Translations under genes and position numbers: made by a program
Assembly: GCA_029004715.1 (NCBI GenBank)
Contig: JAQVYX010000011.1
Location: 1 to 33,112 of the forward strand
DNA from: Acidaminococcaceae bacterium
GTDB taxonomy: Bacteria; Bacillota; Negativicutes; Acidaminococcales; Acidaminococcaceae
Direction of reading: 5' to 3'
DNA length: 33,112 bases
Notes under the pieces: model-generated
Told to the model about the DNA's origin: nothing
Databases searched by the model: none
What the model saw: only the letters and a program-made list of their open reading frames with translations
Shown here: positions 18,323-26,892 of the stretch, piece after piece
How the letters are laid out: each line of letters starts with the position of its first letter
How positions within the stretch are numbered: the stretch's first letter is position 1

Positions 18323-19836
18323 AGCGTCTTTATCCCTCCAATGATGTACCCAAACAGTGCAAAAACCGCCATAAATTCAAGCCTTCCTAAATACATAGCA
18401 ATAATATATTGTACTTTTAAAATAGTGGGCATGGATGTTGAGGTAATACCAATGGATAAGCCAACATTACCAGTGACAGAGGCGGCTTCAAAGGCGGCAG
18501 AGGCAAGCGGATATCCTAAAAATGCACCAAGCGCAGTGTTGATTGCGAATAAAAGCACATAGCATATAATGATAAGAGCAGAGGTTTTCACTAAGTTGTC
18601 TGTTAATATAAAATCTTTTATGTGGTGGTATTTATATATTTTTATGCTTCTTTCCGACGAAAGTAGTTTTTTAATATCCGCAATTAGGCCTTTGAATACA
18701 ATACCTACCCTTAATCCCTTAAAGCCTCCTGCGGTAGAACAAGCGGAACCGCCAATTAGCATGGCAATGATGATAATTAAAATCCCGAAGTCACCCCAAT
18801 CAGAGATAAATTGCTGGGAATAAATATTACTAAACCCCGTAGTTGTATGAGCAGATAGTACATTATAAACAACTCGCCTAAAAATTGAAACGGCATCGGT
18901 ATAGATACCAAGTTGGGATAATCTAACAACAGCAAAAGCGCAAGCAATAAAGGATGTTATAAAAAAGCTCTGGGTTTCAATATTTTTAATTAGCTCCTTT
19001 TTATTTCCCTGCCAGATAGCGTAGTGCAAACCAAAATTCAAGGACCCCAGCATCATCAATATGATGGTTATGATTTCATAAGAAAAACTGTGATAATACA
19101 TTATATTTTGTGCGTTAGGGGCAAAGCCGCCTGTGCTCCAGGCAGATTCAAAAATAAAAAGACCATGAAAAAATGCAGATAATGGAGATAATCCTATGTA
19201 TATACCACAAAGCCATAATGCTGTAGTTCCGATTATCATGTAAACAATACTTATTTTCCAAATAATTCTAGCTGTTCCAAGTACATTTGGCACAAGTTCA
19301 ACATCTTTTGCTTCACCAACATATAGTTTATAAGCACCACCTAGATTTTTGAGCATAAAGCTTAATGCCAAAACGACTACACCTTGTCCACCAACAAAAG
19401 TAAGCAGGTGGCGCCACATATTTAGGCTTACTGATAAATGATCAAGATCCTGCGTAAGAACTAGTCCTGTGGTTGTGAACCCACTCATAACATCAAAGCA
19501 AGCGTCAAGGACGCTTTGCACATGTCCGCTTAATACATAGGGAATTGAACATAAAAACATTAGTACAAGCCACGAAATAGCAGCTATAATAAACCCATGT
19601 TTCCCTTCTACTTTGGTTTTATTTTCGTGAGTTTCCCAGCCGCAAAAAATTAAGAGAATGCCGGTTGTAACAGAAATGGAAATGCTAATTAAAAAATCAA
19701 GAAGAGGATTCCACTCCCGTAAAATTAATGCGGTTAATAAGGGAATAACCATTAGAAGCGCGGTTCCCAGTACTATACAACCGGTATAGTAGCTAACAAT
19801 ATTAATACTTGAAAAGTTTATATTTGAATTTTTCAT
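18292..19836 (-). CDS. trkH: Potassium uptake protein TrkH family
   Basis: 514 aa multi-TM with selectivity-filter-like repeats (SGFTTTGLVL, ESAWSTGGFAPN, AHTTTGFSN, AASVTGNVGLS). Confidence 0.92.
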   Translation of the reverse strand: MKNSNINFSSINIVSYYTGCIVLGTALLMVIPLLTALILREWNPLLDFLISISISVTTGILLIFCGWETHENKTKVEGKHGFIIAAISWLVLMFLCSIPYVLSGHVQSVLDACFDVMSGFTTTGLVLTQDLDHLSVSLNMWRHLLTFVGGQGVVVLALSFMLKNLGGAYKLYVGEAKDVELVPNVLGTARIIWKISIVYMIIGTTALWLCGIYIGLSPLSAFFHGLFIFESAWSTGGFAPNAQNIMYYHSFSYEIITIILMMLGSLNFGLHYAIWQGNKKELIKNIETQSFFITSFIACAFAVVRLSQLGIYTDAVSIFRRVVYNVLSAHTTTGFSNIYSQQFISDWGDFGILIIIIAMLIGGSACSTAGGFKGLRVGIVFKGLIADIKKLLSSERSIKIYKYHHIKDFILTDNLVKTSALIIICYVLLFAINTALGAFLGYPLASAAFEAASVTGNVGLSIGITSTSMPTILKVQYIIAMYLGRLEFMAVFALFGYIIGGIKTLCTTSVKHSS

Positions 19837-19925
19837 ATTATCACCGTATTATGAAGGAAATAGAAGTGAAAATCAAAAAACAATAGAAACAAATAGAGGC
19901 GATTTCTATAATAAGGCCAAGTATT

Positions 19926-20612
19926 TCATTTTTTTTGCTTAGCATAAGATACGCCTCCGTTTTGCATATATTCCTTTATTTTAAGAAAAGTTGCTTGGTT
20001 CGTAATTAAATTGACATTGTCATTTTTTAATATTTGGGTGTCACCTCTGGGATATATAATTTTTCCGTTACGGAGCACCGCGGCAATAACGCTTTCTCCC
20101 GGTAGTTCTAAATCTCTGATGAAGCAATTAAGCCAACGGCTTTTTTCATCTACGCTAACTTCAACGAGAATCATAGCTCCGCGGTCAAATGTTTGTACAA
20201 TTTTGCAAATATCACTATCGAATTCATATTCAATCAAATTGGCAATAACTTCAGTACTGCATACGGTTTGATTTACTCCTAAGGCCTTAAACATAGAGAT
20301 ATTCTTAGGATAATTTACTCTGGCGATGGACTTATTAATTTGAAATTCCATTTTGGCAATTTGGCATATAACCAGATTTTCCTCGTCTTTGCCGGTTACA
20401 GCCGCAATAATATCGGCATTATTAATTCCGGCATCATTTAAAACAGCTAAATCACTTCCATCTCCACATATTATATCGGCATCAAGATCATTTGCGATTT
20501 TCCGACAAACATTTTCATCTTTTTCAATTAGCGTTACATTATAACCGCGTCCTTTTAGTGTTTTTAGTAGGTTGGAACCTATTTTACCGCCACCAATAAT
20601 AATCGATTTCAT
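19926..20612 (-). CDS. trkA: TrkA family NAD-binding potassium uptake protein (RCK_N + RCK_C)
   Basis: MKSIIIGGGKIGSNLLKTLKGRGYNVTLIEKD Rossmann motif; 228 aa with C-terminal RCK_C-like region. Confidence 0.85.
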   Translation of the reverse strand: MKSIIIGGGKIGSNLLKTLKGRGYNVTLIEKDENVCRKIANDLDADIICGDGSDLAVLNDAGINNADIIAAVTGKDEENLVICQIAKMEFQINKSIARVNYPKNISMFKALGVNQTVCSTEVIANLIEYEFDSDICKIVQTFDRGAMILVEVSVDEKSRWLNCFIRDLELPGESVIAAVLRNGKIIYPRGDTQILKNDNVNLITNQATFLKIKEYMQNGGVSYAKQKK

Positions 20613-21016
20613 TTTAACGTTTCCTCTATTCTGCTTTTTAGTATGTATACGCTCAGTTCTGTTGGATTGATAGTCTCAATTCCCAGCCCATCATACACCG
20701 GCTTTTTTTTTGGATTATTGATTCTTGCTATGATTCTAGGTACTTTAAAAATTTTTTGGGCGATAAGGGCTACTGTAATATTGATATTGTCATCAGAAGT
20801 AGCCGAAATTATATAATCAGCATGCTTAATTCCGGCTTCCAAAAGAACATCGTTATCAAATTCAATGCCTTTTATGCGCAGTCCATTGAATCCACTTCCA
20901 AGAGTATCAAGATTTTTAGCCTCCCGGTCGACAATAGAAATATTATAGCCGGCATCTGATAAGTCCTCTGCTAGCATACTTCCTAGCCTTCCGCAGCCAA
21001 TAATAATTATATACAT
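20609..21016 (-). CDS. TrkA-N domain-only protein
   Basis: MYIIIIGCGRLGSMLAEDLSDAGYNISIVDRE; 135 aa, RCK_N only; 4-bp overlap with trkA. Confidence 0.85.
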   Translation of the reverse strand: MYIIIIGCGRLGSMLAEDLSDAGYNISIVDREAKNLDTLGSGFNGLRIKGIEFDNDVLLEAGIKHADYIISATSDDNINITVALIAQKIFKVPRIIARINNPKKKPVYDGLGIETINPTELSVYILKSRIEETLK

Positions 21017-21073
21017 ATATAAAACCTTCCTTTAAAAAATCATATAAAATAGTAGAATTAAGTAATAGGTATT

Positions 21074-21433
21074 TTAAGGCTTATTTTCCAAAATGGTGTT
21101 TTCTTTTTTTTCAGGTTCATCGCCAAAATCATAAGCATAGGGCTCTGAGCTTTCAAAAGTACAGATTCTTTCAATATTTTTACATGCAGGTTTAAAGGTA
21201 GGGTCGAGAGAATAGGCTGCTCTATAGTGCCTACGTGCCATAATATCATTACCGTTAATTTCAAACCAAATACCAAGCAAATTATGAGGTTGTGGAGAAT
21301 CAGGAAAAATGCGCATAGCCTCAATTATTTCATAATAAGCTTTTTCCTGTTCATGGTGACGTAAGCTTTGGGTTGCTAAACTTATACATTTTGTAAATAA
21401 GTTGTTCGATCTATCAAGATCATACATAACCAT
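21074..21433 (-). CDS. Small tetratricopeptide-like protein
   Basis: About 119 aa with TPR-like helices (AYYEIIEAMRIFPDSPQPHNLLGIWFEINGNDIMARRHYRAAYSLDPTFKPACKNIERI); start chosen by SD AAAGGAG spacing. Confidence 0.6.
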   Translation of the reverse strand: MVMYDLDRSNNLFTKCISLATQSLRHHEQEKAYYEIIEAMRIFPDSPQPHNLLGIWFEINGNDIMARRHYRAAYSLDPTFKPACKNIERICTFESSEPYAYDFGDEPEKKENTILENKP

Positions 21434-21522
21434 ACACATCTCCTTTCAAGCTAAGTATAATATAATGGCAATAAGGTTTGTGTAAGGGTTTTGAGGTTTT
21501 GTGTAAGTTTTTTGTTAGCAAA

Positions 21523-21549
21523 AAAAGACCATCCATAGGAAGGTCTTTT
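21523..21549 (-). terminator. Intrinsic terminator downstream of the kdpE-like gene
   Basis: AAAAGACC-A-TCC-ATA-GGA-A-GGTCTTTT; T-run on the minus strand (A7 on plus). Confidence 0.7.
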
Positions 21550-21567
21550 GATCATTTTGTCAATAAA

Positions 21568-22263
21568 TTATTCGTCTGCAAGGCGATAGCCAACGCCTAT
21601 TTCAGTTATAATATAGCGAGGCTGCGCCGGGTCTTCTTTAAGTTTTCTTCTAAGGTTACCCATACATACCCTTAATGATTGGGTATCATCAGCAATCATG
21701 CCACCCCAGACGTTTTCTATAATAAATTTATGCGTAAGGACTTTTCCCTGATACTTTATGAGTAAGGCTAAGACTTTGTATTCATTTGGGGTAAGATGGA
21801 TTTCGTCATTACTGAGCCAGACTCTGCGCTTATCAGCGTCAACAGTTAAATCACCCATTTTGAAGGTTGACTCTGTTTGTAGGCTGGAAGCATGGACGAT
21901 TGATTGCCGCCGGATTATAACGCGAATGCGGGCAAGCAGTTCAGCGACACTAAAAGGTTTTGTTAAATAATCATCAGCTCCGGCGTCAAGAGCTTCTATC
22001 TTTTCCCTATCATGTCCACGAGCAGAAACGATTAAAATGGGAATCTGCGATACTTTGCGTAATTGTCCAATGACATCTATTCCGTCTATATCAGGCAAGC
22101 CAAGGTCTAAAATTAATATATCGGGATTACAGGAAGCGGCAAGCATGAGTGTAGCTCTTCCGCAATCTGCTTCAATACATTTATACCCTTGTGTTTCAAG
22201 GGAAACTTTTAGAAATCCACGAATAGATTTTTCGTCATCAGCTACTAAGACCAATGGTTGCAT
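21568..22263 (-). CDS. kdpE: KdpE-like OmpR-family response regulator
   Basis: LVADDEKSIRGFLKVSLETQGY, DLGLPDIDGIDVI, C-terminal winged helix LTPNEYKVLALLIKYQGKVLTHKFIIENVWG. Confidence 0.88.
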   Translation of the reverse strand: MQPLVLVADDEKSIRGFLKVSLETQGYKCIEADCGRATLMLAASCNPDILILDLGLPDIDGIDVIGQLRKVSQIPILIVSARGHDREKIEALDAGADDYLTKPFSVAELLARIRVIIRRQSIVHASSLQTESTFKMGDLTVDADKRRVWLSNDEIHLTPNEYKVLALLIKYQGKVLTHKFIIENVWGGMIADDTQSLRVCMGNLRRKLKEDPAQPRYIITEIGVGYRLADE

Positions 22264-23827
22264 TATTAGATTCCTCCTTTACCGGCAAACAAAATCGTAC
22301 CAAAGTCCCATGGGGTTTTTTATTATATATTGCTATTTTACCACCGTGAGCTTCAACAATGGACTTGCATAAAGAAAGACCTAGACCGGTACCGTGCCTA
22401 GTCCCGTAGGTCTTGGCGTGTTGCGCATAAAATCTTTCAAATATGTGGGGAAGATCAGTTTCTAAAATTCCAGGGCCATTATCGCTAACCTCAAAAATGA
22501 CTTCACTTTTCACTTTATTTACGGTTACGATAATTTCACTGCCATCCGGAGTATAATTTATAGCGTTGCTTAAGAGGTTTACTAAAACCTGCGTTATTAA
22601 CACGCCATCAACCTTAAGTAAAATAATGTCCGGAGGCATTTTGGCATTAATTATATGTTTGCCGGCGGGCTTTTTCACGTGGCTGATGGCATCTGCAATA
22701 ATTTCTTCGGCCGCTTCTTGTTCAAGATTCATGGTTATTTTTCCTTCATCAAAACGGGTCATGTTTAAAATGTTTTCAACCATTTCATTTAGCCACTTAG
22801 CATCATCATAGATGTTGTTTAAAAAATCCTTTTTAATATCATCACTTACTGTAGCAAAATTATAGATAATGGTACTTGCAGAGCCCATAATGCTGGTTAA
22901 AGGAGTTCGCAGGTCATGAGATATTGCTCTTAGCATATCTGCACGAAGATGTTCGCGCTGTATTTGCATTTGAGTTTCTTCCTGTTTTTCATAAAGCTTT
23001 TCTCTTTCTAAAACCACAGCAATCTGGGGGGCAATGGTATCAAGAAATTTTATTTGTAACGAAGTTAAAGTCGAAGACTTACTAAGAGCTATGCCGATGA
23101 CTCCCATTACGCTGTTTTGCCCTATTATGGGGAGATAATACGCTTTGCTTTTGGGAAAAAGTGCTGTACCATGTCCACAGCAATTTGCCGAATGGTAAGT
23201 CTCATAACAAGCAAGACGTTCTCTATCTTCATTGAAAAAATCTTTACCGGCTACATATCTATTTTGTATTTTTCCTACATCATCAAAAAATTGAACTAAA
23301 ATATCTGCGGAAAACTGTTTAGTAAGTTCTTCGGCGGAAACTTTAGCTAGTGATTTGCTGCTTTTTACTCCTAGTAGTTTCCTCTCTAGCAGGTATAAGG
23401 ATTTAAAACGTTGCTCTCTTTCTTCAGCTAAAGCGGTTTGTGATTTTAACCTTATGGTTAGCATACTAGTAAAGGAGCCCACGAGAAACATTATAAGGAA
23501 AGTTATGGGGTAGCCGGGATTGTATACTTCCAAGGTAAGATAAGGTTCTGTAAAGAAAAAATTGTAAAGTAATACGCCGCAAACAGAGGCTAAAAAGCTA
23601 TAAAAGTAGCTGCTTGCCCAATATGAAAATAAAATAATCCCTAGCAGATAGACCATGACAATGTCAGATTCAAGGGAGCCGCTTTGTTTAAAAAAGATAG
23701 AAATAGCTGTACAGAGAGAAAACATGATAATCATGGTTACAATATTATGTACGATTAAAAAGGTTTTATTTTCCTCATTTTGTTGTTTTGCAGAAGAAAT
23801 ATTTGTTTCGTCTGTCTTAGTATTCAT
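22238..23827 (-). CDS. KdpD-like sensor histidine kinase lacking the N-terminal KdpD/USP domains
   Basis: Four-TM DUF4118-like segment, GAF-like segment, HisKA ISHDLRTPLTSIMGSAST, HATPase NAINYTPDGS...GTGLGLSLCKSIVEAHGG; 529 aa. Confidence 0.85.
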   Translation of the reverse strand: MNTKTDETNISSAKQQNEENKTFLIVHNIVTMIIMFSLCTAISIFFKQSGSLESDIVMVYLLGIILFSYWASSYFYSFLASVCGVLLYNFFFTEPYLTLEVYNPGYPITFLIMFLVGSFTSMLTIRLKSQTALAEEREQRFKSLYLLERKLLGVKSSKSLAKVSAEELTKQFSADILVQFFDDVGKIQNRYVAGKDFFNEDRERLACYETYHSANCCGHGTALFPKSKAYYLPIIGQNSVMGVIGIALSKSSTLTSLQIKFLDTIAPQIAVVLEREKLYEKQEETQMQIQREHLRADMLRAISHDLRTPLTSIMGSASTIIYNFATVSDDIKKDFLNNIYDDAKWLNEMVENILNMTRFDEGKITMNLEQEAAEEIIADAISHVKKPAGKHIINAKMPPDIILLKVDGVLITQVLVNLLSNAINYTPDGSEIIVTVNKVKSEVIFEVSDNGPGILETDLPHIFERFYAQHAKTYGTRHGTGLGLSLCKSIVEAHGGKIAIYNKKPHGTLVRFCLPVKEESNNATIGLSS

Positions 23828-23946
23828 CTTTTCCCTCCATATGTTTAATTAAACCTTTCTTGAATACATAAGATAAGTTTGTTTTATGTGTTCAGTGTAA
23901 ATCAAAAAAAAATGAATAGCAAGGGAGTATTTAAGGTAATTAAATA

Positions 23947-23975
23947 TTGACAGTACTTAAATAACGTAGTACAAT
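23947..23975 (+). promoter_or_regulatory. Sigma70-type promoter for the iron/heme-type uptake operon
   Basis: TTGACA-17 bp-TACAAT; -10 lies within the left arm of the 21-bp inverted repeat. Confidence 0.7.
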
Positions 23976-24012
23976 TTCTAAGTTAGCAGTAGCTAACTTA
24001 GAAATTGTACTA
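23967..24012. repeat. 21-bp perfect inverted repeat with 4-nt spacer
   Basis: TAGTACAATTTCTAAGTTAGC-AGTA-GCTAACTTAGAAATTGTACTA followed by T8. Confidence 0.95.
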
Positions 24013-24075
24013 TTTTTTTTATACTTTATTTTGTGTGATGGTATAGAACGGTTAGTACAGTTTTTTTAGCTCATC

Positions 24076-24093
24076 AGTTAGCCGTGGCTAACT
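24076..24093. promoter_or_regulatory. Second operator-like palindrome sharing the core of the 21-bp repeat
   Basis: AGTTAGC-CGTG-GCTAACT; same AGTTAGC-N4-GCTAACT core as 23981-23998. Confidence 0.75.
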
Positions 24094-24119
24094 AAAAAAC
24101 TATTTTTTGAGGTGGCTTT

Positions 24120-25100
24120 ATGCAAAAATATTTTCATAAATTTCTAGTTATGTGGCTAATTTTAATTGTATGCGCAATTTATTTTTTTATGGAACGGGCA
24201 GCCCCGCAAATCCAGTCCGAACAAAACGTTAGAATTGTAATAGATAGTGTGGGACGTGAAATTGTTATACCTGAACACCCTAAAAGAGTAGTAATTCTTA
24301 ATGCGTCTAATCTTGAACTCTATTATGCCGCAGGTGGTCAGGCAATAGCTAAACCAGTCAGTAGCGCATTTGACGTGGAACTACAAAAAAAAATAGCGGA
24401 TATTCCGGAAATCGGTTTTATACATTCGCCTAATCTTGAAAAGATAATTTCGTTGCAGCCGGATTTAGTAATAGGAACTAACGTTCCTTTTCACAATGCT
24501 TTAAAAGATGCCTTGCAAAAAGCAGGCATCCCTCTTTATATAAATAGTCTTTCTTCATATGAGGATGTCTTAAAGACCATAACTTTTTATGGGGAGCTGG
24601 CAAATACCAAAGATAGGGCTATAGAAAAAAGACGGGACATTGAAACAGAATATGCAGCAGTAATTAACCAGGTAAAAGGTAAAAAAACTCCTAAAAGTTT
24701 GATTGTTTTTGGTTCTCCTGACAGTTATAGTATGGCTACTAAGAAAAGTTTCAGCGGCGACTTGGTAAATAGATTGGGAGGAGGCAATATAGCAGACTTA
24801 AATAATAATTTTGGGGATTCATATGTTCCACTAAGTATGGAATATATTACCCAAAAAGATCCTGAAGTTATTTTTATAATTACAATGGGGAATTCCCAAA
24901 AAGTGATGGAAAACTTTAAGACTAATATGAAAGAAAATCCTATTTGGAATGATGTCAGTGCTGTTAAAAATGACCGTATTTATCAGTTGCCGGCAGACTT
25001 GTTTACGGTAAATCCAGGAACTCAGGTAGCGAAAGCTATGTTGCTATTGGCGGAATACCTTTATCCTGAGGAGGGAAAATATGACAATAAAGCAGGATGA
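24120..25100 (+). CDS. Periplasmic iron/heme/cobalamin-type ABC substrate-binding protein (FepB/BtuF-like)
   Basis: VIDSVGREIVIPEHPKRVVILNASNLELYYAAGG, ISLQPDLVIGTN, DPEVIFIITMG; followed by FecCD permease and ATPase. Confidence 0.88.
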   Translation: MQKYFHKFLVMWLILIVCAIYFFMERAAPQIQSEQNVRIVIDSVGREIVIPEHPKRVVILNASNLELYYAAGGQAIAKPVSSAFDVELQKKIADIPEIGFIHSPNLEKIISLQPDLVIGTNVPFHNALKDALQKAGIPLYINSLSSYEDVLKTITFYGELANTKDRAIEKRRDIETEYAAVINQVKGKKTPKSLIVFGSPDSYSMATKKSFSGDLVNRLGGGNIADLNNNFGDSYVPLSMEYITQKDPEVIFIITMGNSQKVMENFKTNMKENPIWNDVSAVKNDRIYQLPADLFTVNPGTQVAKAMLLLAEYLYPEEGKYDNKAG

Positions 25101-26085
25101 TACACGTAGCAAGCAACGCTTTGTAGTTCTCGGAACTGGATTCTTTTTGCTTTTTATTACGATGTTTTTCAGCATAAGTACAGGCGCTGTACATGTGAGT
25201 TTTCCTGAGATAACTTCTGTGTTCATGGGCGCAATGGATGGCGAGGCTTACAGAATAATTTATTTGTTACGTTTACCAAGAACCATAGTTGCTGGGTTAG
25301 TTGGCGCAAATCTTGCACTGGCAGGATGTATATTGCAGGGTGTCTTGCGTAATCCTCTTGCAGACCCCGGAATTATAGGCGTATCTTCTGGGGCTGGGCT
25401 TTTTGCCATGTTACTCATGGTTTTGGTTCCTGAACAGACAATTCTTGTCCCTGTAGCAGCATTTCTAGGGGCAGTTTTAGCGACGGGAATAGTGTTTCTT
25501 CTATCTTGGGAACGAGGGATCAATCCTTTACGTATGATTTTAGCCGGAGTAGCAGTTGCCGCATTTTTTGGCGGCGGCATGAGTGCTCTAATGATATTTT
25601 TTCCGGATCGTATTCAAGGGACAGTTGCTTGGATGGCGGGAGGTTTTCAGGGGCGAAGTTGGAATCATGTGCGTTTGCTGTTGCCGTACAGTGTTTTAGG
25701 AACTGTCGGTACAATGTTTTTTTACAAGCAATTGAATGCGCTTCAACTTGGGGATGAAGTTGCGGTGGGCGTTGGTATAAGCGTTAAACGTACAAGGGTG
25801 ATTTTGATAGTTGCGTCAGCACTTTTGGCGGCCTCTGCAGTCAGTGTTGCGGGGTTACTTGGATTTGTAGGACTTATTGTGCCTCATATTGTAAGACTGC
25901 TGGTGGGCTCAGACCATGAGTATTTGTTGCCATGTACTGCTGTTTATGGTGCAATTCTTGTCATGGGGGCAGACACTGTTGCTCGTACTGTTTTCAATCC
26001 ATTGGAAATACCTGTAGGTATATTTATGGCATTTTTAGGTGCACCGTTTTTTTTATATCTTTTGCGAAAGGGTAAACATAAATGA
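25081..26085 (+). CDS. FecCD-family iron ABC transporter permease
   Basis: LLRLPRTIVAGLVGANLALAGCILQGVLRNPLADPGIIGVSSGAGL is the FecCD signature; LLGFVGLIVPHIVRLLVGSDH. Confidence 0.95.
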   Translation: MTIKQDDTRSKQRFVVLGTGFFLLFITMFFSISTGAVHVSFPEITSVFMGAMDGEAYRIIYLLRLPRTIVAGLVGANLALAGCILQGVLRNPLADPGIIGVSSGAGLFAMLLMVLVPEQTILVPVAAFLGAVLATGIVFLLSWERGINPLRMILAGVAVAAFFGGGMSALMIFFPDRIQGTVAWMAGGFQGRSWNHVRLLLPYSVLGTVGTMFFYKQLNALQLGDEVAVGVGISVKRTRVILIVASALLAASAVSVAGLLGFVGLIVPHIVRLLVGSDHEYLLPCTAVYGAILVMGADTVARTVFNPLEIPVGIFMAFLGAPFFLYLLRKGKHK

Positions 26086-26882
26086 CGAATACTTTCTTGA
26101 AAATGCAAACGGTGTGTCTAAAGTATAGAGATAAAACGGTTTTTAAAGATGTAAACTTGGAGTTCTTGCAACCGGAAATTGTAAGTATTATAGGACCTAA
26201 TGGATCAGGAAAATCTACCATATTAAAGGCTTTGAGCAGAATTTTGACTCCAGCTTCAGGATATGTTTATTTACAAAACGAAAGCTTACAGAAAATACCG
26301 ACCGAATGTGTGGCTCGTACCATTTCCATTTTACCTCAATCAGCAAATGCTCCCGGAGATATGACTGTCCGCGATTTAACCGCTTGCGGAAGAATACCCT
26401 ATCAAAATCTATGGGGAAGCAGAACACTAAACGATGATGCGGCCATTGATGAGGCTTTAGATATTACAGGATTAACAAAGTTGCAGAATAGACTGCTAAG
26501 CACTCTTTCCGGTGGAGAAAAACAACGAGCGTGGTTATCTATGGCCTTAGCGCAGAAACCCAAAATCTTGCTTCTGGATGAACCTACAACTTATTTGGAT
26601 GTAAAGCATCAGCTTGAACTAATGGAACTCATTGTTAAACTTCACCGAGAATGTGATATGACTATAATTATGGTTTTACATGATTTAAATCATGCAGCTA
26701 GATATAGTACGCGCTTGATTGCTGTGAAAGAAGGTATTGTTGTTGCCGATGGCAATGTTAAAGAGGTTTTTACTGTAGGGGTTTTAGAAGAACTTTATGA
26801 TGTTCAGGTAGTAGTTACGAAAATAGAGCGAGATGGTTGCAGTTATCCCATCTGCTTACCATATACTAAGGAAAATTACTAA
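26082..26882 (+). CDS. Iron ABC transporter ATP-binding protein (FepC/BtuD-like)
   Basis: Walker A GPNGSGKST, signature LSGGEKQRAWLSMALAQ, Walker B ILLLDEPTTYLD. Confidence 0.95.
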   Translation: MTNTFLKMQTVCLKYRDKTVFKDVNLEFLQPEIVSIIGPNGSGKSTILKALSRILTPASGYVYLQNESLQKIPTECVARTISILPQSANAPGDMTVRDLTACGRIPYQNLWGSRTLNDDAAIDEALDITGLTKLQNRLLSTLSGGEKQRAWLSMALAQKPKILLLDEPTTYLDVKHQLELMELIVKLHRECDMTIIMVLHDLNHAARYSTRLIAVKEGIVVADGNVKEVFTVGVLEELYDVQVVVTKIERDGCSYPICLPYTKENY

Positions 26883-26892
26883 GGAGGTAAAT

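Noticed and set aside
21568-23827. Complete kdp potassium ATPase locus
   Set aside because: Only kdpD/kdpE-like genes are present; no kdpA, kdpB or kdpC in the window.
25260-25757. Overlapping alternative ORFs in the FecCD permease gene
   Set aside because: Shadow ORFs within a gene with a clear FecCD signature.
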